DNA of 64,000 nt from Massilia sp. WG5 (GTDB lineage: Bacteria > Pseudomonadota > Gammaproteobacteria > Burkholderiales > Burkholderiaceae_D), in the NCBI RefSeq assembly GCF_001412595.2, contig NZ_CP012640.2, positions 3,286,001 to 3,350,000 of the forward strand. Reading direction: 5' to 3'. Below are positions 57,487 through 64,000 of the stretch, piece by piece. Numbering within the stretch: position 1 is the stretch's first letter; each line of letters opens with the position of its first letter. The notes under the pieces were generated by a model that was not told where the DNA came from, did no database searches, and saw nothing but the letters and a program-made list of their open reading frames with translations. The position numbers were made by a program, and so were the translations under genes.

Positions 57487-58753
57487 CCTGTTTCTTTCCG
57501 AATTCGGGATCGATCCTCACCAGCGCCGCCATGATAAAGGCCGGCACGGTCGCCAGGCAGGTCCAGACGAAGAAATGCTGGTAGCCCAGCATCTCCTGCA
57601 GCTTGCCGCTCCACATGCCCGGCACCATCATCCCCAGCGCCATCAGGCCGGTGCAGATCGCGTAGTGCGCGGTCTTGTACGGCCCCTCACAGACCATGAT
57701 CATGTACATCATCATGGCGGTGAAGCCGAAGCCGTAGCCGAACTGCTCGATCGCCAGGAAGCCCGCGATCACGCCCAGGTTCTGCGGCTGGGCCGAGGAT
57801 AAATAGACGAACACCAGGTCCGGCAGGTGCACCGCGACCACCATCAGCCACAGGCAGCGCTTCAGGCCCCAGCGCGAGATCAGCCAGCCGCCGAACAGGC
57901 CGCCGATGGTCAGCGCGATGATGCCGATGGTGCCGTAGGCGGTGCCGTACTGCTCGTTGCTGAGGCCCAGGCCGCCCGCGGCCACCGCATCCTTCAGGAA
58001 GGGCGCGACCAGTTTCAGCAGCTGGGCCTCGCCGAGGCGGAAGGTCAAAATGAAACCGAGGATCAGCCAGATGTCGCGCTTGCCGAAGAAGCTGCCGAAA
58101 GTGGCCAGGAAGGCGCGCAGCGGGTTCGTGCCCTCTGCCGCCTTGTGGTCGGCGCTTGGTCGCGGCAGCACCGCCTGGTGCCAGGCGCACAGCGCGAAGA
58201 ACAGGCCCGCCAGCACGAAGAACACGATGGCCCAGGCCTGGTGCACATCGCCCAGCGAGGTCGTCAGGGCGCCGACCAGGATCACCAGCGGCCCCTGCCC
58301 CATCAGCGTCGCCAGGCGGTAGAAGGTCGAGCGCACGCCGACGTAGGCCGCCTGCTGCTGCTGGCGCAGGCCGAGCATATAAAAGCCGTCGGCCGAGATG
58401 TCATGGGTGGCCGAAGCAAAGGCCATCAGCCACATGACGGCCAGGCTGACCGTGAAGAAGGCGGGCAGGTGCAGGGTCGCGCCGACCGCGCCGAGGGCGG
58501 CCGCGATCGCCAACTGCAGCGCGACGGTCCAGCCGCGCTTGGAACCGAACATGTCGACCAGCGGCGACCACAGGGGTTTGATCACCCACGGCAGATACAG
58601 CAGACTGGTATAGAAGGCGATGTCGGTGTTGGAGATCCCCATGTCCTTGTACATGACGACCGACAGGTAGTTGGCGACGATGTAGGGGATCGCCTGGCCG
58701 AAGTACAGGGAGGGCACCCACAGCCATGGGTTCTTTGCTTGCGATGTCTGCAT
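57479..58753 (-). CDS. ampG: AmpG-like muropeptide permease (MFS)
   Basis: A 424-residue major facilitator, about 12 membrane segments, AmpG family. The family start NPWLWVPSLYFGQAIPYIVANYLSVVMYKDMGISNTDIAFYTSLLYLPWVIKPLWSPLVDMFGSKRGW and the ATHDISADGFYML stretch match muropeptide permeases that import anhydro-muropeptides. Here it lies between murQ and nagX in one operon, supporting import of murein fragments or their sugars. It is somewhat short at its C-terminus relative to the E. coli protein, as common in this family. Confidence 0.88.
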   Translation of the reverse strand: MQTSQAKNPWLWVPSLYFGQAIPYIVANYLSVVMYKDMGISNTDIAFYTSLLYLPWVIKPLWSPLVDMFGSKRGWTVALQLAIAAALGAVGATLHLPAFFTVSLAVMWLMAFASATHDISADGFYMLGLRQQQQAAYVGVRSTFYRLATLMGQGPLVILVGALTTSLGDVHQAWAIVFFVLAGLFFALCAWHQAVLPRPSADHKAAEGTNPLRAFLATFGSFFGKRDIWLILGFILTFRLGEAQLLKLVAPFLKDAVAAGGLGLSNEQYGTAYGTIGIIALTIGGLFGGWLISRWGLKRCLWLMVVAVHLPDLVFVYLSSAQPQNLGVIAGFLAIEQFGYGFGFTAMMMYMIMVCEGPYKTAHYAICTGLMALGMMVPGMWSGKLQEMLGYQHFFVWTCLATVPAFIMAALVRIDPEFGKKQDA

Positions 58754-58812
58754 AAGTCTTTCGTGATCCCGGGCCGGCGCTGTTCCCCACGGTGGGAAAG
58801 CTCAGCCGGCCA

Positions 58813-59694
58813 TCAGGAAACCAAGGCAGCGCGCACGCTGCCGTTCGCGCTGTCCAGCAAGGCGCGCGCCTGCTCGACCTGGATTTTCCTGGACAAGGCC
58901 ACGATCGCGACCTTGACGTGGAAGCCGCACTGCTCCAGCACCTGGCGCGCAGACTCCTCGTCGGCGCCGGTGGCGAAGGTCGTCAGGCGGATCGCCCGGC
59001 GCACCAGCTTGGCGTTGGTCGCCTTCAAGTCTACCATCAGGTTGCCATAAACCTTGTTCAAACGCACCATCAAGGCGCTCGAAAAGGTGTTCAGCGCGAT
59101 CTTTTGCGAGGTGCCGGCTTTCAGGCGGGTGCTGCCCGAGATGGCTTCCGGGCCGGTGTCCAGGGTGACGCCGATTTCCGCCTCGTTCGCGACCGGCGCA
59201 TCCGGGTTGTTGGCGAAGCCGATGGTCAGCGCCCCGGCCGCGCGTGCGGCGCGCAGCGCGCCCAGCACGTAGGGCGTGCCGCCGGAGGCCGCGATCAGCA
59301 GCACCACGTCGTCCGGCCCCACGTTCACGCCGTGCAGGTCGGCAGCGCCCTGTTCGAGGTCATCCTCGGCGCCTTCGACGGCGACGAACATCGCATCGCT
59401 GCCGCCGGCCAGCAGCGCCACCGCGCGGCCGTGGGGCCAGGAGAAGGTCGGGTAGAGTTCGACGCTGTCGAGCACGCCCAGGCGGCCCGAGGTGCCGGCG
59501 CCGACGTAGATCAGGCGCCCGCCCGCTTCCATGCGCGGCAGCGCGGCCGTGACGGCGGCGGCAATGTGCGGCGCGGCGGCGCGGACGGCCTCTACGGCCT
59601 TGAACTGATCGTCGACCAGCACGTTCACCAGCTCGGTGGTGGGATATTGGTCCAGGGAAGCGTGTTCTGCGGCGGGGGTTTCGGTGTTCAGCAT
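58813..59694 (-). CDS. murQ: N-acetylmuramic acid 6-phosphate etherase
   Basis: A 293-residue SIS-domain enzyme that removes D-lactate from MurNAc-6-phosphate to give GlcNAc-6-phosphate. Family start TETPAAEHASLDQYPTTELVNVLVDDQ, sugar-phosphate site GGRLIYVGAGTSGRLGVLDSVELYPTF, the AEDDLEQGAADL acidic residue, and IAASGGTPYVLGALRAARAAGALTIGFANNP. The helix with RLKAGTSQKIALNTFSSALMVRLNKVYGNLMVDLKATNAKL is diagnostic. ATG 59694 is used because it begins the conserved sequence; no good ribosome site is visible. First gene of the leftward recycling cluster. Confidence 0.95.
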   Translation of the reverse strand: MLNTETPAAEHASLDQYPTTELVNVLVDDQFKAVEAVRAAAPHIAAAVTAALPRMEAGGRLIYVGAGTSGRLGVLDSVELYPTFSWPHGRAVALLAGGSDAMFVAVEGAEDDLEQGAADLHGVNVGPDDVVLLIAASGGTPYVLGALRAARAAGALTIGFANNPDAPVANEAEIGVTLDTGPEAISGSTRLKAGTSQKIALNTFSSALMVRLNKVYGNLMVDLKATNAKLVRRAIRLTTFATGADEESARQVLEQCGFHVKVAIVALSRKIQVEQARALLDSANGSVRAALVS

Positions 59695-59787
59695 AATAAA
59701 ACCAGTGTAATACCAATCACAACAGCCTGCCATGAAAGGATCGGGCGTTATCATTCCGAAAAGTTATGCACAGGCGCGGCCTATTCA

Positions 59788-59817
59788 TTGGCAACGCCTG
59801 CAGCGACTCCGTATGCT
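59788..59817 (+). promoter_or_regulatory. Candidate promoter for the serine hydrolase gene
   Basis: TTGGCA (59788-59793), an 18-bp spacer and TATGCT (59812-59817). This would start transcription about 20 bp before the ATG at 59843, which has AAGGAGA upstream. It lies in the 148-bp region shared with divergent murQ. Confidence 0.5.
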
Positions 59818-59842
59818 GGAAAGACAAGGACAAGGAGACGGA

Positions 59843-61207
59843 ATGGAGCACGGCAGACGCAAGCTACTGGGCATGGCTTTATTGGGCCTGATCGATCCAC
59901 TGATGGCCGCCACGCCGGCGCCGGGCGGCGCGCCGGCCGCCGTGAAGGCAAGCCTCGACCGCGAGCTGGCGGCGATCGCGGCGAATCCGGCCTGCGAGCT
60001 GGCCAGCCTGTCGGTGCTGGCGATCCGCGACGGCCGCATCGCCTACGAGGGCCAGTTCGGCCGGCGTTTCATCGGCACGCCGGGTGCGGCCGGCGGCCTG
60101 GCGGACCAGCCGGTCGACGCGCATACCCTGTTCCGCATCGCCTCGATCTCGAAGATGATGACCACGCTCGGCCTGATGCGCCTGGTCGAAGAGGGCAAGC
60201 TCAGCCTGGATGCCGACGTCTCCGCCTACCTCGGTTTTACGCTTCGCAATCCGCACTTCCCGGACCAGCCGATCGTCCTGCGCCAGCTGCTGACGCACAC
60301 CTCGTCCCTGCGCGACGAAGCCGGCTATTCCTGGGGCGTGGATACGGCGTTGAAGGACGTCCTCGATCCCGGCAGCCGGCTGTATGGCGAAGGAAGGATG
60401 TGGGCGGCGAACGCCGGTCCGGGCGCCTATTTCACGTATTGCAACCTCGGCTGGGGCGTGATCGGCACCATCATGGAAAGGGTCACGGGCGAGCGCTTCG
60501 ACCGCCTGATGCGGCGCCTGCTGGTCGATCCGCTGGGCCTGCACGCCGGGTATAACCCGTCCGAGCTGCCGGCCGCCGACATCGCCAACATCGCCACCCT
60601 GTACCGCAAGCGCACCGTCGACACCGAGGTCTGGGATGCGAACGGTCCCTGGATCGCCCAGGCCGACGACTACAGCAAGGCCCCGCCGGCGGCGCCGCCC
60701 GGCATCGAGCGCTACCGCATCGGGACGAACGCCACGCCCTTCAGCCCGACCGGCGGCCTGCGCATCTCGGCCCGCGACATGGGCGTCGTGATGCGCATGC
60801 TGATGAACGGCGGGGTACATGAAGGCAAACGCCTCCTGCAGCAGGCGACGCTGGACCGGATGTTCGCGCGCCAGTGGACCTACGATGGAAAAGGCGGCAA
60901 CGGCGACAGCCTGGATGGGCTGTTCAATTGCTGGGGCCTGGGCAACGAGCAGTTCCCGGACGATCCCGCTACCCGCACGCGGCTGGTCGAAGGGGGCGGC
61001 TTCGCGGCGGTCGGCCACCTGGGCGACGCCTACGGATTGATGTCGGTATTCGTCGCCGACCTGAAGCAGCGCAACGGCATGGTCGCGCTGGTGGGCGGCA
61101 CCTCGACCGATCCGCTCGTCTATAAAGGCGTGTATTCCTCGCTGGCGCGCTTCCAGGAACAGATCCTCACGGCGATGCACCGGCGCGCCATTCTGGTGCG
61201 CGCATGA
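59843..61207 (+). CDS. Serine hydrolase, beta-lactamase class C-like
   Basis: A 454-residue exported beta-lactamase/esterase-fold protein. Tat-like signal GRRKLLGMALLGLIDPLMAA. Nucleophile Ser101-Ile-Ser-Lys104 (FRIASISKMMTTLGLMRL), Tyr-Cys-Asn as the second motif (YFTYCNLGWGVIG), and GHLGDAYG in place of the KTG box. The family includes D-stereospecific peptidases and esterases; true beta-lactamase activity is uncertain. Divergent from murQ and beside dadA, a D-amino-acid peptidase acting on cell-wall peptides is plausible but unproven. Confidence 0.82.
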   Translation: MEHGRRKLLGMALLGLIDPLMAATPAPGGAPAAVKASLDRELAAIAANPACELASLSVLAIRDGRIAYEGQFGRRFIGTPGAAGGLADQPVDAHTLFRIASISKMMTTLGLMRLVEEGKLSLDADVSAYLGFTLRNPHFPDQPIVLRQLLTHTSSLRDEAGYSWGVDTALKDVLDPGSRLYGEGRMWAANAGPGAYFTYCNLGWGVIGTIMERVTGERFDRLMRRLLVDPLGLHAGYNPSELPAADIANIATLYRKRTVDTEVWDANGPWIAQADDYSKAPPAAPPGIERYRIGTNATPFSPTGGLRISARDMGVVMRMLMNGGVHEGKRLLQQATLDRMFARQWTYDGKGGNGDSLDGLFNCWGLGNEQFPDDPATRTRLVEGGGFAAVGHLGDAYGLMSVFVADLKQRNGMVALVGGTSTDPLVYKGVYSSLARFQEQILTAMHRRAILVRA

Positions 61208-61303
61208 CCGGCGGTTATGCCCGTCCGCTCTACATTCATTAGCGAAAGCCAGGCCCAGCCCCTAAGCTTCCATGTCATTACCGAAGAAAAATAGTGTGCA
61301 CGG

Positions 61304-62545
61304 ATGCAAGAAATAATCGTGATCGGCGGCGGGGTAGTCGGCCTGACTTCGGCCTGGTGGCTGCTCGAAGCGGGTCACAAGGTCACGCTGCTCGAACGTG
61401 CACCGCAAGTGGGCACCGGCACCAGCTTCAGCAATGGCGGCCAGCTCAGCTACCGCTACGTCTCGCCGCTGGCCGATGCCGGCGTGCCGCTGAAAGCGCT
61501 GCAGTGGCTGTTCCAGGAATACGGCCCGCTGCGCTTCAAGCCCCAGTTCGACGCCCACCAGTGGCGCTGGCTGGCGGCCTTCCTCGCCAACTGCCGCGTC
61601 GACGCCAACCGCAAGACCACCCACAAGCTGCTCGAGCTGGGCGAACTGTCGCGCCGAGCGATGGTCCAGCTCGAACCGGTGGTGCCGCCGGCGTCTTTCG
61701 CGTGGCGCGAGTCCGGCAAGCTGGTGGTGTATCGGACCCGTCAAGCCTTCGAGGCCGCCACCGCCAAACCCGATGCCTCCCCCACCCGCCAGGTCTGGAG
61801 CGCGGCCGACTGCGCGGCCCACGAACCGGCGCTGGCCGCCGTCGCCGGCCAGCTGCAGGGCGGCATCTATAACAGCGGCGAAGCGGTGGCCGACTGCCAT
61901 GCCTTCTGCGTGGTGCTGGCCGAACGCATCGCCGCCCATCCGCTCTTCAAGGGTTTCGTGCATGGCGACGCCGCGCGCCTGCTCAGCGCCGGCGGCAAGA
62001 TCACCGGCGTGGCGACCAGCGCCGGCCTGGTGCAAGCCGACGCCTACGTGCTGGCGGCCGGCATGCAGAGCCGCGCGCTGGCGAAGACTGCCGACATCGC
62101 GCTGCCGATCTATCCGCTGAAGGGCTACAGCCTGACGGCGCCGATCCGTGCGGGCGACGTGGCGCCGGAGATCAGCGTCACCGACTTCGAGCGCAAGGTG
62201 TTGTATGCACGCATCGGCGCCAAGCTGCGGGTTGCGGCCATGGTCGACATGGTGGGCGAAGACCTGAGCCTGGACGCGCGCCGCCTGGCGAGCCTGACGC
62301 GCCAGGTGCGCGAAACCATGCCGCATGCGGCCGACTACGACAGCGTCACGCCCTGGGCCGGCTTGCGCCCCGCGACCCCGAACAGCGCCCCGATCGTCGG
62401 CCCCTCGCCCTATGCGAACCTGTGGCTGAACATCGGCCACGGCCCGCTCGGCTTCACCTTCGCCTGCGGCACCGCCAGCGTGCTGGCCGACCTGGTGCAA
62501 GGCAAGGCCCCACCGTTCTCGCTCGAAGGCCTGACCCTGCGTTAA
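61304..62545 (+). CDS. dadA: D-amino acid dehydrogenase, small subunit type
   Basis: A 413-residue FAD oxidase of the DadA family, which converts D-alanine and other D-amino acids to 2-oxo acids, feeding electrons to the respiratory chain. FAD motif IIVIGGGVVGLTSAWWLLEAGHKVTLLE (3-30), TSFSNGGQLSYRYVSPLADAGVPLKAL, VTPWAGLRPATPNSAPIVGPS, and GHGPLGFTFACGTASVLADLV. A family member of normal length (usual 410-435). It lies next to the murein-recycling genes and can use the D-Ala they release. Followed by a terminator. Confidence 0.9.
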   Translation: MQEIIVIGGGVVGLTSAWWLLEAGHKVTLLERAPQVGTGTSFSNGGQLSYRYVSPLADAGVPLKALQWLFQEYGPLRFKPQFDAHQWRWLAAFLANCRVDANRKTTHKLLELGELSRRAMVQLEPVVPPASFAWRESGKLVVYRTRQAFEAATAKPDASPTRQVWSAADCAAHEPALAAVAGQLQGGIYNSGEAVADCHAFCVVLAERIAAHPLFKGFVHGDAARLLSAGGKITGVATSAGLVQADAYVLAAGMQSRALAKTADIALPIYPLKGYSLTAPIRAGDVAPEISVTDFERKVLYARIGAKLRVAAMVDMVGEDLSLDARRLASLTRQVRETMPHAADYDSVTPWAGLRPATPNSAPIVGPSPYANLWLNIGHGPLGFTFACGTASVLADLVQGKAPPFSLEGLTLR

Positions 62546-62551
62546 TTGCCC

Positions 62552-62577
62552 AAAACCGGGGTCAGACTCCGGTTTTT
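62552..62577 (+). terminator. Rho-independent terminator of dadA
   Basis: AAAACCGG (62552-62559) pairs with CCGGTTTT (62569-62576) over a 9-base loop (GGTCAGACT), followed by T. Just past the dadA stop at 62545. The rest of the gap to 62822 is A/T-rich with no credible gene; a minus-strand 92-codon frame there has no support. Confidence 0.7.
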
Positions 62578-62822
62578 GGAAATATCAGCTGATCAATATT
62601 GTGAAGCCTCCGTTCTTGATTTGGCATCCTCGCCGTATTTGTGCCTGACAGTCAAAACTTGAAAAGTGTTCGGACCCCGAATTTTTTTCGCGTCGGTTGA
62701 ATTTATTTTCGGCAAAAATTATCCGAAGATGAGGCAACTGCTCGCAATATGCCGCCTTCTCGGCGATTCCAAACAGACAGTCCCTCTCACCTGAGCCCCA
62801 GAAATGGCGGATAATTGCCGCC

Positions 62823-63275
62823 ATGCCTACCCCGCCCTCATCCGGTTGCCCCTGCGGCAGCAATTTGCCGATCCTGCGCTGCTGCGGCCCCTATATCGCA
62901 GGGGCCGAACTGCCGCCGACCGCCGAAGCACTGATGCGTTCGCGCTACACGGCCTATGTGATGCAGGTCGAAGATTACTTGCGCGCCACCTGGCACCCCA
63001 GCACCCGGCCCGACGAGCCCCTGATCGACAAAAATGAAAAGATTCAATGGCTCGGACTTGAGATAAAATCTGCTTTACGTTTACGTCAACGTAAAGCAGA
63101 TCTGCCGGAACAGTTGAATCACGACACCGTCGAATTCGTCGCCCGCTTCAGGGTCAACGGCCGCGCGCAGCGGCTGCACGAGATCAGCAACTTCGTGCGC
63201 GAACCTGAAACGCCGGGCGGCGTGGCGCGCTGGTTCTATGTGGACGGCAGCTTCCCCGAGCAAAAAGCCAAGTAA
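62823..63275 (+). CDS. YchJ/UPF0225-family protein
   Basis: A 150-residue YchJ-like protein with an N-terminal zinc-type cysteine cluster (Cys9, Cys11, Cys20, Cys21: CPCGS...CCGPYIAG), then AEALMRSRYTAYVMQVEDYLRATWHPSTRP and the C-terminal VEFVARFRVNG...WFYVDGSF. Function is unknown; the cysteines resemble a SEC-C motif. Residues 82-93 (KSALRLRQRKAD) are encoded by a 34-bp palindrome containing a LiuR-type operator. This region seems longer than in relatives I recall, suggesting the site was inserted or evolved in-frame. Confidence 0.8.
   Translation: MPTPPSSGCPCGSNLPILRCCGPYIAGAELPPTAEALMRSRYTAYVMQVEDYLRATWHPSTRPDEPLIDKNEKIQWLGLEIKSALRLRQRKADLPEQLNHDTVEFVARFRVNGRAQRLHEISNFVREPETPGGVARWFYVDGSFPEQKAK
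63068..63101. promoter_or_regulatory. LiuR-type operator within the ychJ-like reading frame, upstream of liuB
   Basis: The core GTTTACGTCAACGTAAAG (63079-63096) matches the liuR and liuA operators, with arms GTTTACGT/ACGTAAAG around CA. The larger sequence is a perfect 14-bp inverted repeat: ATCTGCTTTACGTT (63068-63081) and AACGTAAAGCAGAT (63088-63101). It lies about 195 bp before the liuB start, inside the preceding coding sequence. Confidence 0.75.
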
Positions 63276-63293
63276 ATACCAGCAGGAGACGCG

Positions 63294-64000
63294 ATGCCCC
63301 AGATCGACAGCAAACTCAACCCGCGCGGCGAGGATTTCAAGACCAATGCCGCAGCCATGCAAGCCCTGGTCGACGACCTGCGCGCCAAAGTCGCGCTGGT
63401 GGCCAAGGGCGGTGGCGAAGCGGCCAGCAGCAAACACGTCGCCCGCGGCAAGCTGCTGCCGCGCGACCGCGTGCAGATGCTGCTCGATCCGGGCACGCCC
63501 TTCCTCGAGTTCTCCCAGCTGGCGGCATACGAGATGTATGAGGGCGCCGCCCCCGCGGCCGGCATCATCACCGGCATCGGCAGGGTCAGCGGCCAGGAAT
63601 GCGTGATCGTCTGTAACGACGCCACCGTCAAGGGCGGCACCTATTACCCGATGACGGTGAAAAAACACCTGCGCGCCCAGGAGATCGCCGAGCAGAACAA
63701 GCTGCCCTGCATCTACCTGGTCGATTCCGGCGGCGCCAACCTGCCGAACCAGGACGACGTGTTCCCCGACCGCGACCACTTCGGCCGCATTTTCTACAAC
63801 CAGGCCAACCTGTCCGCCAAGGGCATCCCGCAGATCGCCGTGGTGATGGGTTCCTGCACCGCCGGCGGCGCCTACGTGCCGGCGATGAGCGACGAATCGA
63901 TCATCGTGAAGGACCAGGGCACGATCTTCCTGGGCGGCCCGCCGCTGGTGAAGGCCGCGACCGGCGAAGTGGTCAGCGCCGAAGACCTGGGCGGCGGCGA
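63294..64000 (+). CDS. liuB: Methylcrotonyl-CoA carboxylase beta subunit (carboxyltransferase), 5' part
   Basis: The first 235 codons of the carboxyltransferase subunit of 3-methylcrotonyl-CoA carboxylase; the gene continues beyond the window. Start ATG 63294 has AGGAGAC upstream. The reading frame encodes the family start ([20 protein letters not shown]), [77 protein letters not shown], and [22 protein letters not shown], all typical. It carboxylates 3-methylcrotonyl-CoA, the step after LiuA. The LiuR-type site upstream places it in the same regulon as liuA, 40 kb away. Confidence 0.95.
   Translation, partial: MPQIDSKLNPRGEDFKTNAAAMQALVDDLRAKVALVAKGGGEAASSKHVARGKLLPRDRVQMLLDPGTPFLEFSQLAAYEMYEGAAPAAGIITGIGRVSGQECVIVCNDATVKGGTYYPMTVKKHLRAQEIAEQNKLPCIYLVDSGGANLPNQDDVFPDRDHFGRIFYNQANLSAKGIPQIAVVMGSCTAGGAYVPAMSDESIIVKDQGTIFLGGPPLVKAATGEVVSAEDLGGG

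Noticed and set aside
59843..61207. Calling the serine hydrolase an AmpC beta-lactamase because ampG and lysR are nearby
   Set aside because: The third motif is HLG rather than KTG and the protein is larger than AmpC; it fits the broad esterase/D-peptidase group, and the LysR gene is not divergent to it.
62585..62863. 92-codon minus-strand frame in the dadA-ychJ gap
   Set aside because: It crosses the dadA-side spacer and the ychJ start, lacks a ribosome site and resembles no family.

Overview
This 64 kb window is high-GC chromosomal DNA of a betaproteobacterium. Gene content, codon bias and a PAQAG-type palindromic repeat family suggest Oxalobacteraceae, close to Massilia/Telluria; that placement is inference, since no rRNA or marker gene is present. 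I saw no tRNA, rRNA, CRISPR array, prophage or classical IS. The only mobile-type gene is a REP-associated (RAYT) transposase at 8.4-9.1 kb.

Layout. 0-1.8 kb: a dienelactone-hydrolase-like enzyme coupled to a CapA-like protein. 1.9-8.2 kb: gltBD (glutamate synthase), leftward. 8.3-10.4 kb: RAYT element, a Tat-type hydrolase without its nucleophile serine, and a small protein. 10.5-15.7 kb: two-component pair and a SNF2 helicase. 16-19.3 kb: tex, grxD, ubiX. 19.3-21.4 kb: small ORF, HTH regulator, MBL hydrolase. 21.5-28.9 kb: acyl-CoA/branched-chain catabolism (liuR, liuA, aceK, thiolase, SDR, acyl-CoA dehydrogenase, GNAT). 28.9-33.6 kb: quinone-reductase-like enzyme with divergent LysR, thioesterase, and a lower-GC patch holding a LuxR regulator and a lipoprotein. 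33.6-37.4 kb: TonB receptor and exported S66 peptidase. 37.6-46.6 kb: a leftward block of NitT/TauT ABC transporter, gcdH, a DctBD-type system and an orphan peptide-type binding protein, with a good sigma-54 promoter in front. 46.9-50.3 kb: SpmAB-like protein, PBP4-type DacB, GNAT. 50.4-62.5 kb: lipoprotein, then a leftward peptidoglycan-recycling cluster (murQ, ampG, nagX-like, digH-like, BadF kinase, amiD-like, lysR, ddpX) with a serine hydrolase and dadA divergent from it. 62.8-64 kb: ychJ-like gene and the start of liuB, cut by the window edge.

Three systems stand out. (1) Peptidoglycan recycling: amidase and glycan hydrolase outside, AmpG/NagX at the membrane, then sugar kinase, MurQ, D-Ala-D-Ala dipeptidase and D-amino-acid dehydrogenase inside, forming a nearly complete salvage route. 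(2) LiuR regulon: the same 18-bp palindrome lies before liuR, before liuA, and inside the ychJ reading frame 200 bp before liuB. (3) A sigma-54 promoter heads a transport and glutaryl-CoA operon that also encodes a sigma-54 activator, suggesting a self-regulated uptake and catabolism module.
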